Below, in pieces: positions 14,545-23,313 of a stretch of DNA of 41,529 nucleotides; within the stretch, counting starts at the first letter, position 1; every line of letters begins with the position of its first letter. Source of the DNA: Planctomycetaceae bacterium (GTDB taxonomy: Bacteria; Planctomycetota; Planctomycetia; Planctomycetales; Planctomycetaceae); assembly GCA_029259845.1 (NCBI GenBank), contig JAJDEI010000145.1, forward strand, positions 1 to 41,529, read 5' to 3'. The notes beneath the pieces are model-generated. The model was not told the origin of the DNA. It saw only the letters and a program-made list of their open reading frames with translations, and did not search any database. The position numbers were made by a program, and so were the translations under genes.

Positions 14545-16005
14545 ATGTTCGAATCAATGGCCTCTGAGATCGCCGCGATCATCCACGTAGGAGTCCTGAT
14601 CGGGATTTCCTGCCGGGTCATCATGCGGAAACCGGCGGTGGGAGTCGCGTTGGCATGGTTGCTGCTTGTCGCCGCGCTGCCCGCGGTTGGGGCGGGCATT
14701 TACCTGCTGGTGGGCGAGCGACGGGTCGGCTTGAAGCGGGCCGGTCGCATCGCCGACCTGCGGACGGACTACGAACGCTTGACGCGGGCCGTCATCGACC
14801 GGGGCCTCACGGACGTCGACTGGGACCGCCACCGTCCGGAAGCCCGCGGGATGGACCGGCTGGGCACAAAACTGATCGGCGTGCCGACCGTCGCCGGCAG
14901 CACCGGACGCCTGCTGACCGATGCCGGGGAAATCCTGCGAACCATCGCCGCCGACATCGATACCGCCGAGAAAAGCGTGTTGATGGAGTTCTACATTTGG
15001 AGCGAGGGCGGACTGGCAGACGACGTGCTCGAAGCGCTCATTCGTGCCGGTGAACGGGGCGTCTCCTGCCGCGTTTTGGTCGACGCCATCGGGGCGCGGC
15101 CCTGGTGGAAGGGAACACAGCCTGATCGTTTGCGAAAGGCGGGCGTCAAACTGCAACCGGCGCTGCCGCCGGGGATTTGGCAGATGATTTTCGGCCGCAA
15201 CGACCTGCGCCTGCATCGCAAGATCGTGGTCATCGACGGGGAAGTCGCCTGGACCGGCAGCATGAATCTCGTCGACCCCCGGTTCTTCAAGCAGGAGGCC
15301 GCCGTGGGGCAATGGGTCGACGCCATGCTCCGCCTCGAAGGCGCCGTTGTCTCCCCGCTGGCGGTGGTGATGATTGGCGACTGGATGCTGGAGACGGACG
15401 AGCCGATCGACGAAATCGTCCGCTGTGCTGGTCTGCGGTTCGTCGAACCGAAGGGGGACGGCGATGCCCAGGTCGTCCCCTCCGGACCGGTCGAAACCGA
15501 AGACGGACTGTTGCAGATGCTGCTGGCGCTGGTCAATGCGGCCCACGCAGAATTGGTGCTGACCACGCCCTATTTTGTTCCCGATGAGTCCCTGTTGCGG
15601 GCCATTCGGGGCGCTGCCGCGCGGGGCGTGACGGTGCATCTCGTGCTGCCCGAGAAGGTCGATTCGTTCCTCACCCGCTACGCCAGCCGCTCCTACTACG
15701 AAGAACTGATGGATGTCGGCGTGCAGATCCATCTGTACCGGACCGGGCTGCTGCACACGAAGTCGGTCACGGCGGACCGCAGCCTCGCAATGTTCGGCAC
15801 CGTCAACCTCGACATGCGCAGCCTGTGGCTCAACTACGAGGTCTCGCTGTTCGTCTACGGCACGGCTTTCGGCGAACATCTGCAGTCGCTGCAGCAGTCG
15901 TACATGGACGAAAGCGACCTGCTCGATCCGGCGGCTTGGCAGAACCGTCCGTTTCGTGAAAAACTGCTGGAGAACACGCTCCGGCTGATGAGCCCGATTC
16001 TGTGA
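14545..16005 (+). CDS. cls: Cardiolipin synthase, phospholipase D superfamily
   Basis: 486 residues. Two N-terminal TM helices (~8-26 and ~32-54; PLDc_N type) are followed by two HKD catalytic motifs: LHRKIVVIDGEVAWTGSMNL (~223-242) and LLHTKSVTADRSLAMFGTVNLD (~403-424). This is the standard bacterial cardiolipin synthase layout and length. It condenses two phosphatidylglycerols (or PG with PE) to cardiolipin plus glycerol at the cytoplasmic membrane. No strong Shine-Dalgarno precedes ATG 14545; the Met at 14557 is an alternative. Monocistronic, divergent from the WXG100-like operon. Confidence 0.93.
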   Translation: MFESMASEIAAIIHVGVLIGISCRVIMRKPAVGVALAWLLLVAALPAVGAGIYLLVGERRVGLKRAGRIADLRTDYERLTRAVIDRGLTDVDWDRHRPEARGMDRLGTKLIGVPTVAGSTGRLLTDAGEILRTIAADIDTAEKSVLMEFYIWSEGGLADDVLEALIRAGERGVSCRVLVDAIGARPWWKGTQPDRLRKAGVKLQPALPPGIWQMIFGRNDLRLHRKIVVIDGEVAWTGSMNLVDPRFFKQEAAVGQWVDAMLRLEGAVVSPLAVVMIGDWMLETDEPIDEIVRCAGLRFVEPKGDGDAQVVPSGPVETEDGLLQMLLALVNAAHAELVLTTPYFVPDESLLRAIRGAAARGVTVHLVLPEKVDSFLTRYASRSYYEELMDVGVQIHLYRTGLLHTKSVTADRSLAMFGTVNLDMRSLWLNYEVSLFVYGTAFGEHLQSLQQSYMDESDLLDPAAWQNRPFREKLLENTLRLMSPIL

Positions 16006-16230
16006 ACCATGTCGGCACGGTCCCTCGGGGGGCCTCAGGACGAACGTGTTTTTCACGGTGGGGGGGATCGGCGGCGGTTCGCCGGCGGTGCGACGCCTGA
16101 ACTTCAACACACATTTTCCCTGCGATGCGTCCCCGTTGCTGAACTGCCATTGTCCCGTCGTAAACGCTGTTGGTTCTGGACTCTGAGGCGAGGGGGGCGT
16201 TGGAGCGACATGAGTGCCGCGCGTCCGACG

Positions 16231-16605
16231 CTACGACTCGGTCGGATGTCCCGCCTCGGTCCAGCCGCGCCAGCCGCCGTCCATCGAGATCACGCTTGTA
16301 TAGCCCATGTCCAGCAGGGCGTCGGCGGCGAGGGCCGAGCGATAGCCGCCGCCGCAGTACAGGATGATGGTCGCTTCCAGGTCGAGGACCACCGCTTCGA
16401 TGTCCCGTTCGATGACCCCTTTGCCGAGATGGATCGCACTGGGGAGGCGCCCCCTTGCGAACTCACTTTCTTCGCGGACGTCGACGAGGTAAAACGACTC
16501 GCCCGCATCGATTCTCGCCTTGACGTCATCGACCTCGCATTCCATCACGCGGGACTTCGCATCATTGACGATCTCAAGAAATCGTGGGCCGTGTTGGCTG
16601 GCCAT
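16231..16605 (-). CDS. Rhodanese-domain protein
   Basis: 124 residues from ATG 16605 (AGGAG upstream). A single rhodanese fold: FYLVDVREESEFARGRLPSAIHL and the active-site loop ILYCGGGYRSALAADAL with catalytic Cys84, ending GGWRGWTEAGHP. It transfers sulfane sulfur to thiophilic acceptors in the cytoplasm, or delivers sulfur or controls redox as many single-domain rhodaneses do. A short N-terminal helix (EIVNDAKSRVMECEVDDVKARI) is typical of this planctomycete type. Stands alone. Confidence 0.9.
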   Translation of the reverse strand: MASQHGPRFLEIVNDAKSRVMECEVDDVKARIDAGESFYLVDVREESEFARGRLPSAIHLGKGVIERDIEAVVLDLEATIILYCGGGYRSALAADALLDMGYTSVISMDGGWRGWTEAGHPTES

Positions 16606-16686
16606 CGGTCGGGTCTCCTGGGTTGATGACAGTTCTGGCAATCGTGTTCTGACGACCGGGCAACGATCCGATTGGACAGCGATCAC

Positions 16687-16754
16687 CGCTTGCGGTTTCG
16701 CACGACTGGCTCGCGTTGACGACGTTTTTGGATCGTGCTAATCCGCAAGCGTCG
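16687..16754. repeat. CGCTTGCGG inverted repeat
   Basis: CGCTTGCGGTTTCGCACGA near 16688-16706 and TCGTGCTAATCCGCAAGCG near 16733-16751 pair at 16 of 19 positions. A single related unit (GTCGCTTGCGGATTGGCAC) is found at 13681-13699. It occupies the gap between the pheT stop and the rhodanese start. Confidence 0.55.
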
Positions 16755-16797
16755 TTGGTTTGAAGAATGTGTTTTGACGACCGCGCCTCGACGGAAT

Positions 16798-18816
16798 TCA
16801 CCGTTGCGTGGCACCGAGTTGTTGTTCACATGCGGCGACGACCGATTGCTGGGCGGCGTCGACCTCCTCACTTGTCAAGGTTCGGTCGGGCGAGCGATAG
16901 CCCAACGACAGGACGTACGATTTCTTGCCGACCGGAATCTGTTTGCCCCGATACTGGTCGACGAACGAGACGGAATCCAGCAGTGTTCCGGCCGCGTTGT
17001 GCACGGTCTGTTCCAGTTGTTGCCACGTGACCGTCTCATCAAGGACGAAGTTCAGGTCGCGGTCCATGGCCGGATACTGGGGCAGGGGAGTGAACTGCGG
17101 CGCCCGTTCGACGATCTCAACGAGCGGCGACAGCATGACTTCCGCGACGGTCACTTCGTCTCTCAGGTCAAGCCGTTCGGTGACGGCGCGGTCCAGTTGG
17201 CCCGCCCATCCCCACGGCATGCCGTTGAGCAACACCTCCGCCCCCCGGCCTGCAGCGAATTGCGGGACATCCGACGGACGAGCCGTGACGACCGCGGACG
17301 CATTGACGGTCCCGGCAATCGCGTCGAGCAGGCCCCGCACGCCGGCGAATCCCTGACCCGTGACCAGACTGATCATCGTCGGCTGCGTCGCCGGGTCTTC
17401 CGGAACGGCCCCCCAATAGACGTTCGCAAGCTCAAACAGCCGCGCATCGAACGTGCCTTGACGCTCGTTCTCCCGGCGGCTGACAAGCAAACTCGGCACA
17501 ACACTCTGACGCAGGATATTCTCATGCTTCCGCGACGAATGCTCGACAGTCAGCGCTTCGGCCTCCGGCCGGGGCGTGAACAGGTCGAACGTCTCGCGGC
17601 TGACGAAACTCATCGTCACCGCTTCGAAGAATCCGGCAGCGGTCAGCACGTCGCTCACGCGGTCCAGGACGACGTCCCGATGCGTGTCCTTCGTCGCCAC
17701 GATCGGGATCACCGCATCTTCGGGAATCTGCTCGTACCCATGAATCCGGGCCACCTCCTCGATTAGATCGATCTCCCGCGTCAGGTCGCTTCGCCAGGAG
17801 GGAGGCTCGAAACTGACGGTCGCCTCAGACGCGTCGCTAACTTGTCGCAGACCCAACTCCGTGAGAACGCGGAGGCATTCTTCGCGAGGAATCTCGATGC
17901 CGAGCAGCCGCGCGATTTGTGCGAACCGCAGCACGATCGGTGCCGGTTTCCACTCCGGAATATCGCCGGCGATGACCGCTCCGTCGAGCAGCGTGCCGCC
18001 GGCCGTTTCCAGAATCAGCTCGCAGCAGCGGTTCGACGCCCATCGCAGTTGCTGTTCGTCAATGCCCCGCTCGAAACGAAATGACGAATCGCTGAACAGG
18101 CTCAGTTTGCGGGCCGCCCCACGAATCGCCAACGGGGCAAAGTTGGCCGTTTCGACCAGCACTTCGGTCGTCGCTTCGCCAATCTCCGTCGCCGCTCCAC
18201 CCATCACACCGCCGATGGCGACCGCCCGTTCCGCATCGGCAATGACGCACATGTCGGTTGTCAGCGGGTACGTCTTGTGATCGATCGCTTCGATCGTCTC
18301 CCCCTCCCGGGCGCGGCGGACGACGATCCGCTGTTCCCGCAGTTTGTCGAAATCAAACGCATGCAACGGCTGCGCACATTCCATGAGCACGTAGTTGGTG
18401 ACGTCGACGATGTTGTTGATCGGCGTGATGCCGAGCGTCCGCAGCCGCGACTGCATCGACTCCGGGCTTGGACCGACCTTCACACCCCGAATAACGCGAG
18501 CGATGTATTGTGGGCAAAGGTCCGGACACTCAATGTCGACCGACGTCACGCCGGCAGTCTTTTCGGTGCCGGACACAACCTCCGGCGAAGGCAAGCGGAG
18601 CGGCTTGTCGAACAACACACCGATTTCTCGCGCCACGCCGATGTGACCAAGGCAGTCCGGCCGGTTGGAAGTCACCTCCAGGTCGATGGCGACATCACTT
18701 GCCTCTTCCTCAACCCCTTCGAGGTTGAGCCCGCTCATCGTCAGTCGGTCGGTCAGTTCGTCGACCGACATATCGAGAGGGACGTATTCGGCGAGCCAGT
18801 TCTTGGAAACGATCAT
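16798..18816 (-). CDS. pheT: Phenylalanyl-tRNA synthetase beta subunit, lacking the EMAP-like domain
   Basis: 672 residues. Begins MIVSKNWLAEYVPLDMSVDELTDRL, then goes from SGLNLEGVEEEASDVAIDLEVTSNRPDCLGHIGVAREI straight into the B3/4 editing region (~200-360), B5 domain (~290-370), the catalytic-like core (~375-560) and a C-terminal FDX-ACB anticodon-binding domain (~580-670, FTPLPQYPAMDRDLNFVLDETVTW). The OB-fold tRNA-binding domain inserted near residue 40 in the ~795-residue E. coli protein is absent. The alpha subunit gene is not adjacent. With PheS it forms the cytosolic heterotetramer charging tRNA-Phe. Identity certain. Confidence 0.95.
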   Translation of the reverse strand: MIVSKNWLAEYVPLDMSVDELTDRLTMSGLNLEGVEEEASDVAIDLEVTSNRPDCLGHIGVAREIGVLFDKPLRLPSPEVVSGTEKTAGVTSVDIECPDLCPQYIARVIRGVKVGPSPESMQSRLRTLGITPINNIVDVTNYVLMECAQPLHAFDFDKLREQRIVVRRAREGETIEAIDHKTYPLTTDMCVIADAERAVAIGGVMGGAATEIGEATTEVLVETANFAPLAIRGAARKLSLFSDSSFRFERGIDEQQLRWASNRCCELILETAGGTLLDGAVIAGDIPEWKPAPIVLRFAQIARLLGIEIPREECLRVLTELGLRQVSDASEATVSFEPPSWRSDLTREIDLIEEVARIHGYEQIPEDAVIPIVATKDTHRDVVLDRVSDVLTAAGFFEAVTMSFVSRETFDLFTPRPEAEALTVEHSSRKHENILRQSVVPSLLVSRRENERQGTFDARLFELANVYWGAVPEDPATQPTMISLVTGQGFAGVRGLLDAIAGTVNASAVVTARPSDVPQFAAGRGAEVLLNGMPWGWAGQLDRAVTERLDLRDEVTVAEVMLSPLVEIVERAPQFTPLPQYPAMDRDLNFVLDETVTWQQLEQTVHNAAGTLLDSVSFVDQYRGKQIPVGKKSYVLSLGYRSPDRTLTSEEVDAAQQSVVAACEQQLGATQR

Positions 18817-18881
18817 TGAATTGGGGATAAGGAATGAGGAAAAGGGAGTGAGGTATCAGGAGAGGCGATGTTAACGACTTG

Positions 18882-21374
18882 CTACTCGCTTCCGGACCAC
18901 GCCGGCTCGGCGATGCCGTCTTTGGTGATGGTCCAGGGGAGCCATAACAGGCCGCAGGTGTCGATGCTGATGTCGGTCTTGCGTGGTTTGATTTCGTACG
19001 GTTCCAGTTCGAGACTGCCGACGGATAACTCGTCGTTGATCTCTTCGACCTTCTCCTGCAGTTCCCGCCGAAGTTCTTCGAGGTCCTGCAGCAGTTTTTC
19101 GACGTTTTCCTCCGCACGGTCGATGTCGCGTGCCTGTTGCGAGGCGCGGCTGGTCGAACGCATGGCGGTGCCGGCACGGCGGACGTTTGTCCCGCTGGCG
19201 ATTTTCCGTCCGAACAACGCTCCGAGGATCGAGGATCCCCACGACACGGCGGCCGACATCTGGGCTGAGTTCGCCTGTTCTTTCTCAACCTCGACACGCT
19301 GTTGCGCTTTGCGGAGACGCTCTTTCAGCCGGTCCGCTTTGGAGGCGTACTTGCTTCGGAGTTTTTCGATGGCAATGTCCCGTTTCTCGCGGGCTTCGTC
19401 CTTGAGATGAACCAGGAAATCGCCTTCGCTCTCGCCAGGGGTGGAGTACAGTTTGAGCGACGGGCAGTATCTCAACGCGAGACGGTCGCTGCGATACAGG
19501 CTGTTTTTCAGCCGAGACTTCCAAGTGGTGTACTTCTTGGAGCTTGACAACCCCGCCGGCAGGGAAGCGTACCGCACGTTGGGCAGCGGTTCGTCGTCGA
19601 TTTCCAGACCGGCGTTGTCCCAGTTCTCACACTCGTCCCAAATGTAGCGAGGGACCTCGTCATCGATCGGGCAAACGCGGAGGATATCCTGCCACGTGTC
19701 GGTCTTCGACTTGGCGTTGGAAAAATGCAGCCGGCCAATGCCCACGAGGGCCGGCCGATAGAGCAGGTTCTCGCTGTCTAATTCGGAACGGTCGGCTGAA
19801 GCATACAACTGCGTGATGCTGGCGGGAAGGACCGGAGGGAGGGCTTGTGTCGTCGCGGCGGCGGGGACAGCAGCGGCGGACAGCTGCCGAACCGTCGGGG
19901 CGGAAGCGACCGCCACTCCGGATCCCTGCGGCGTGCTTGCCAATGCGTCCGCCTGTTCCGCCCGGCGGGGTCCCATCAGCGTGGCGATCTGTTCGCGCGT
20001 CAGCGGGCCGCGGAGGAACGATAGCGCCCAGCGAGTGTGAAAGACAACCGGCTCGTCCTCGTGGACGTTGTTCATCAGGAACACGCGGCTGCGGACACCG
20101 GAGAGAATCTGCTCGATGCGGCGGCGGTCGAACCCCATCCCGGCAGCGGCGGTCGAGCCTTCAAGTCCGTCAAGCACGCGCTGTTTGTCCCGTTCAGTCT
20201 GCAACCGTCCGAGGAACCACGTGCCCGCGTTGGAGAGCGCCTTATAGTCCAGGTCGACCGGATTCTGCGTGGCGAGCACGAGTCCCAATCCAAAAGCCCG
20301 CGCCTGTTTGAGCAGCGTGAGCAACGGCGTCTTCGTCGGCGGATTAGCCGTGGGCGGCAGAAACCCGAAGACTTCGTCCATGTAGAGCAGCGCCCGCAGC
20401 GACGAGGTGCCCGGCTGCGATCGCATCCATGCGAGCATTTCGTTCAGCAGGATCGTCAGGAAGAACATCCGCTCCCGATCGTTCAGGTGGGCGATCGAAA
20501 TCACCGAGACGCGCGGCTTGCCCTCCGGCGTGTACAGCAGCCGCTGAATGTTGAGCGGCTCGCCCTCCCGCCAAGCAGCGAAGCTCGGCGACGCCAGAAC
20601 GTTGTTGACCGTCATTGCCAACTGCAACCGGTCGCGGGAGGAGAAAATTGTCTCAAGATCCATCACGCCGACTTTGTCGAACGGCGGGTTCTGAATTTCA
20701 TGAATCAGATTCGCCATCGACAGATTGCGGCCCTGCCGCCACGCATGGTCGAGGATGTTGGAGAGCAGGATATGCTCGCGGCTGCGGATCGGGTCCGCAT
20801 CGACGCCCAATAGCGTGAGCAATCCGGAAACCGCCGCCTGCACCCGCTCCCGCATGGCGTCGGAGTTGCCGAGCACCGCCTGTGGGGGGGCGTCAAACGA
20901 TTTGAGGATCGTCAAAGGCAGACCGGCGTCGCTGCCGGGAGTGTAGATGGCGAAGTCGGCAGCGTCCTTGAGCTTCTGAATGCGGTCGGGCGACTGGCCC
21001 CATTGGGCGAGCCCCTTCCGCCACAGTTTGGCGCGGTCGGCGGCGAATTCGTCGGGCGTCATCCCCTTGCGAGCCGCTTCCTCCTTCTCGACCCAGGGCC
21101 GCAGGTCCGCCGCCTGCATGCCCGAGAACGTCATTAGCAGGTTCCCCATGTCGCCTTTGGGATCGATCACAATCGAAGGAATGCCGTCGATGGCGGCTTC
21201 TTCCAGCAGCGTGACGCCGAGCCCCGTCTTCCCGCTGCCCGTCATGCCGACGATCACCGCATGCGTGGTCAGGTCTTTCGCGTCGTACATGATCAAATCA
21301 TGCCCGAACTCCCCGGCGTGCAGGTCGTACGACTTGCCGAGATAGAAGGCGCCGAGCTTTTCGTAGTCGATCAT
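18882..21374 (-). CDS. HerA/DUF87-like P-loop ATPase with C-terminal coiled coil
   Basis: 830 residues from ATG 21374; the frame extends upstream only into simple repeats. N-terminal beta segment (MIDYEKLGAFYLGKSYDLHAG), Walker A GMTGSGKT (43-50), an IDPKGDMGNLL motif after it, Walker B LLYMDEVFGFLPP (~330), and LATQNPVDLDYKALSNAGTWFLGRL, typical of VirB4/HerA/DUF87 hexameric ATPases. A linker of Ala/Pro (~500-540) leads to a second domain and a long coiled coil (~655-830) with a small Gly/Ala hydrophobic segment (WGSSILGALFG). Family members translocate DNA or protein; the target is unknown. Ends 65 bases before pheT, which starts on the same strand. Confidence 0.85.
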   Translation of the reverse strand: MIDYEKLGAFYLGKSYDLHAGEFGHDLIMYDAKDLTTHAVIVGMTGSGKTGLGVTLLEEAAIDGIPSIVIDPKGDMGNLLMTFSGMQAADLRPWVEKEEAARKGMTPDEFAADRAKLWRKGLAQWGQSPDRIQKLKDAADFAIYTPGSDAGLPLTILKSFDAPPQAVLGNSDAMRERVQAAVSGLLTLLGVDADPIRSREHILLSNILDHAWRQGRNLSMANLIHEIQNPPFDKVGVMDLETIFSSRDRLQLAMTVNNVLASPSFAAWREGEPLNIQRLLYTPEGKPRVSVISIAHLNDRERMFFLTILLNEMLAWMRSQPGTSSLRALLYMDEVFGFLPPTANPPTKTPLLTLLKQARAFGLGLVLATQNPVDLDYKALSNAGTWFLGRLQTERDKQRVLDGLEGSTAAAGMGFDRRRIEQILSGVRSRVFLMNNVHEDEPVVFHTRWALSFLRGPLTREQIATLMGPRRAEQADALASTPQGSGVAVASAPTVRQLSAAAVPAAATTQALPPVLPASITQLYASADRSELDSENLLYRPALVGIGRLHFSNAKSKTDTWQDILRVCPIDDEVPRYIWDECENWDNAGLEIDDEPLPNVRYASLPAGLSSSKKYTTWKSRLKNSLYRSDRLALRYCPSLKLYSTPGESEGDFLVHLKDEAREKRDIAIEKLRSKYASKADRLKERLRKAQQRVEVEKEQANSAQMSAAVSWGSSILGALFGRKIASGTNVRRAGTAMRSTSRASQQARDIDRAEENVEKLLQDLEELRRELQEKVEEINDELSVGSLELEPYEIKPRKTDISIDTCGLLWLPWTITKDGIAEPAWSGSE

Positions 21375-21525
21375 GCTTGCGTGGAGAGTTGAGAGTCGCG
21401 AGGTGGGAGTTGAGGAAACGCAACCTCGGCAACGACGAGTAGACAGCACGATAGTTGACGGCTACAACGCACGCAAACCTTCCTCGGCGGGCGTGATTCT
21501 GCCGGTGCAGGACGCGGCTTGTGAA

Positions 21526-21621
21526 AGACACCCGGTGTCTCATCGGCCGGCTGGCGCTGATTGACGGAAGGCGCCAGAATTCCGTCGACGGTCGATTTCG
21601 CAAACGAGACACCGGGTGTCC
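21526..21621. repeat. ~95-bp AGACACCCGGTGTCT element, copy B
   Basis: AGACACCCGGTGTCT at 21526-21540 and AGACACCGGGTGTC at 21607-21620 bound a 66-base centre. It lies between the divergent starts of the HerA-like and mscS genes, so it is inside or beside their promoters. Centre has GCGCTGATT and a GGCGCC hairpin; part is loosely shared with copies A and C. Confidence 0.85.
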
Positions 21622-21690
21622 GGACGCATTCTTGTGCCCTGCGCGGGGATTCTGCCGTCAGCCACGTCCCGGCTTGTCAATCAGGAGGAC

Positions 21691-22572
21691 ATGCACGTGA
21701 ACCTGCTTTCGCTACTGGCCCAGGCTGTGCCCGATCCCGTCGGCCAACTGGCCGCATTCAAGGATGAAGCCGTCGAATTCGTGCGAACGAACGGGCTGCA
21801 GTTCGTGCTGAATCTCGTCCTCGCGATTGTGGTCTACTACATCGGCAAGGCGATCACGGGCGTCATTACCCGGATCATCCGTCGGATGTTGGAACGGGCG
21901 AAGGTCGACGGCATTCTCGTCCGCTTCGTCAGCAACATCGTGTACTACGTGCTGCTGGCGGTTGTGGCAATGGCCGCACTCGACCGTCTGGGCGTCGAAA
22001 CGACCTCCCTGACAGCGGTGCTCGCAGCGGGGAGTTTCGCGGTCGGCATGGCGCTGCAGGGGTCGCTGGGAAACTTCGCCGCCGGCGTGATGCTGATTGT
22101 CTTTCGACCGTTCAAGATGGGCGATTTCGTCGAAGCGGGCGGGACAGCGGGAGTCGTCGAGGAAATCTCGATCTTCCACACGATTCTCCGAACGCCCGAC
22201 AATCGCCGCGTCATCGTTCCTAACAGCACGGTCACCGGCGGGACAATCACGAACAATTCGCACAATCCCACGCGCCGAATCGATCTGGTCATCGGCTGCG
22301 GGTACGGCGACGACCTGCTCGCCGTCAAGTCGTTCCTCAACGACGTCATCGAGGAGGAGCCCCGTATTCTTGACGACCCGGAACCAACGGTCGCCGTCAG
22401 CGAACTCGGCGAAAGCAGCGTCAACTTCATCGTGCGGCCCTGGGTGCAGTCCTCCGACTACGCCGCCGTGAAGTACGACCTGATCGAACGAATCAAACTC
22501 GGCTTCGACCAACGGGGCTTCAACTTCCCCTTCCCCAGCCGCGACGTGTACACGCACCCTGTGGAGGCGTGA
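21691..22572 (+). CDS. mscS: Small-conductance mechanosensitive channel, MscS family
   Basis: 293 residues from ATG 21691 (TCAGGAGG upstream). Three TM helices: QFVLNLVLAIVVYYIGKAI, FVSNIVYYVLLAVVAMAAL and the pore helix TAVLAAGSFAVGMALQGSLGNFAAGVMLIVFRPF with the Ala/Gly packing pattern of MscS TM3. The beta domain (KMGDFVEAGGTAGVVEEISIFHTILRTPDNRRVIVPNS) and C-terminal alpha/beta domain follow. It opens on hypo-osmotic shock to release solutes. Size is that of E. coli MscS (286). A perfect hairpin follows 10 bases after the stop. Confidence 0.95.
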   Translation: MHVNLLSLLAQAVPDPVGQLAAFKDEAVEFVRTNGLQFVLNLVLAIVVYYIGKAITGVITRIIRRMLERAKVDGILVRFVSNIVYYVLLAVVAMAALDRLGVETTSLTAVLAAGSFAVGMALQGSLGNFAAGVMLIVFRPFKMGDFVEAGGTAGVVEEISIFHTILRTPDNRRVIVPNSTVTGGTITNNSHNPTRRIDLVIGCGYGDDLLAVKSFLNDVIEEEPRILDDPEPTVAVSELGESSVNFIVRPWVQSSDYAAVKYDLIERIKLGFDQRGFNFPFPSRDVYTHPVEA

Positions 22573-22582
22573 CGGGCGTCCC

Positions 22583-22617
22583 GGTTTAGCCGCACATTTG
22601 AAATGTGCGGCTAAACC
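22583..22617. repeat. GGTTTAGCCGCACATTT hairpin after mscS
   Basis: Perfect 17-bp arms around a single base (22583-22599 and 22601-22617). Its position 10 bases after the mscS stop suggests it can end transcription, although no T-run follows. The outer GTTTAGCCGC/GCGGCTAAAC is shared with the hairpin at 36289-36366. Confidence 0.75.
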
Positions 22618-22724
22618 AGTTGACGTTTTGACTCGGCCAACCAGTTCAACCGTCTGCGCATCGTGTCGCTCCGGGAGCTACGGACGACAGGAACCTCCAT
22701 CGACGAGCCGTGATCAGCGCGGTC

Positions 22725-22961
22725 TCAACTGGTCAGTTGGCGAACATGAAGTATCTCGCGAACGTTCCTCGGACGGATGTCATCCGGTCCAAGCGTCAGT
22801 AATGCAATCGTCGACCCATCGGCGGCAACGAACTCGACCTCGTAGCCCGTGTCGTGCGCATACACATGAACGATCGCGCCAACATCGCCTTCTGCAAGTC
22901 CATACTCATGGATGGGCCGCTTGAGAACGACTGTGTCATGCTCGTTCATCACAGCTCTCAT
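22725..22961 (-). CDS. DUF4926-domain protein
   Basis: 78 residues (or 74 from the internal ATG 22949). The pattern NEHDTVVLKRPIHEYGLAEGDVGAIVHVYAHDTGYEVEFVAADGSTIALLTLGPDDIRP matches DUF4926, a small beta-barrel-like domain of unknown function. The start at 22961 overlaps the upstream stop as ATGA (22958-22961), indicating translational coupling to the DUF6883 gene. To my recollection DUF6883 and DUF4926 genes often pair, in an arrangement that recalls toxin-antitoxin or polymorphic-toxin immunity modules, but no activity has been shown. Confidence 0.85.
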   Translation of the reverse strand: MRAVMNEHDTVVLKRPIHEYGLAEGDVGAIVHVYAHDTGYEVEFVAADGSTIALLTLGPDDIRPRNVREILHVRQLTS

Positions 22962-23296
22962 TTCCCGGCTGGGTAAGCCGTCACAAGAAGGGGAGTTGGC
23001 GCCTCATCTTCGATGATCCATACCGTCAACGCGTCGGCCACAATCTGTTTCGGCGAGACGATCCGACCGACGGCGATGTATTTTACACCATGTTGCGTTC
23101 GCTGCTCATGGAAATCCTCACATGATTGAGCGACGTCGAGGAGATCGTGAATCAGCGCGTCCGGATCAGCGGGGTCGTAACCCAGATGAATGAACCATCT
23201 CGCCTTCGGGCCACCCACAGGATGGTCGACGTTGAGCAGGTATTCGGTCGTTTTTTCATTCGGAACAACGGCTCGGTCAGCGTGTGGGAACGGCAT
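22958..23296 (-). CDS. DUF6883-domain protein
   Basis: 112 residues from ATG 23296 (a GTG nine bases earlier is possible). Matches DUF6883: MPFPHADRAVVPNEKTTEYLLNVDHPVGGPKARWFIHLGYDP, then a helix (LIHDLLDVAQSC) and YIAVGRIVSPKQIVADALTVWIIEDEAPTPLLVTAYP. The domain is often the C-terminal module of longer, possibly toxic proteins; here it stands alone. Overlaps the DUF4926 start by 4 bases, and lies 17 bases after the DUF1080 gene on the same strand, so all three could be one transcript. Function unknown. Confidence 0.85.
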   Translation of the reverse strand: MPFPHADRAVVPNEKTTEYLLNVDHPVGGPKARWFIHLGYDPADPDALIHDLLDVAQSCEDFHEQRTQHGVKYIAVGRIVSPKQIVADALTVWIIEDEAPTPLLVTAYPAGK

Positions 23297-23313
23297 GGGA
23301 TGCACCGAACTCG

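Noticed and set aside
14554..16110. 518-codon minus-strand frame opposite cls
   Set aside because: No recognisable motif and complete overlap with a cardiolipin synthase bearing both HKD motifs.
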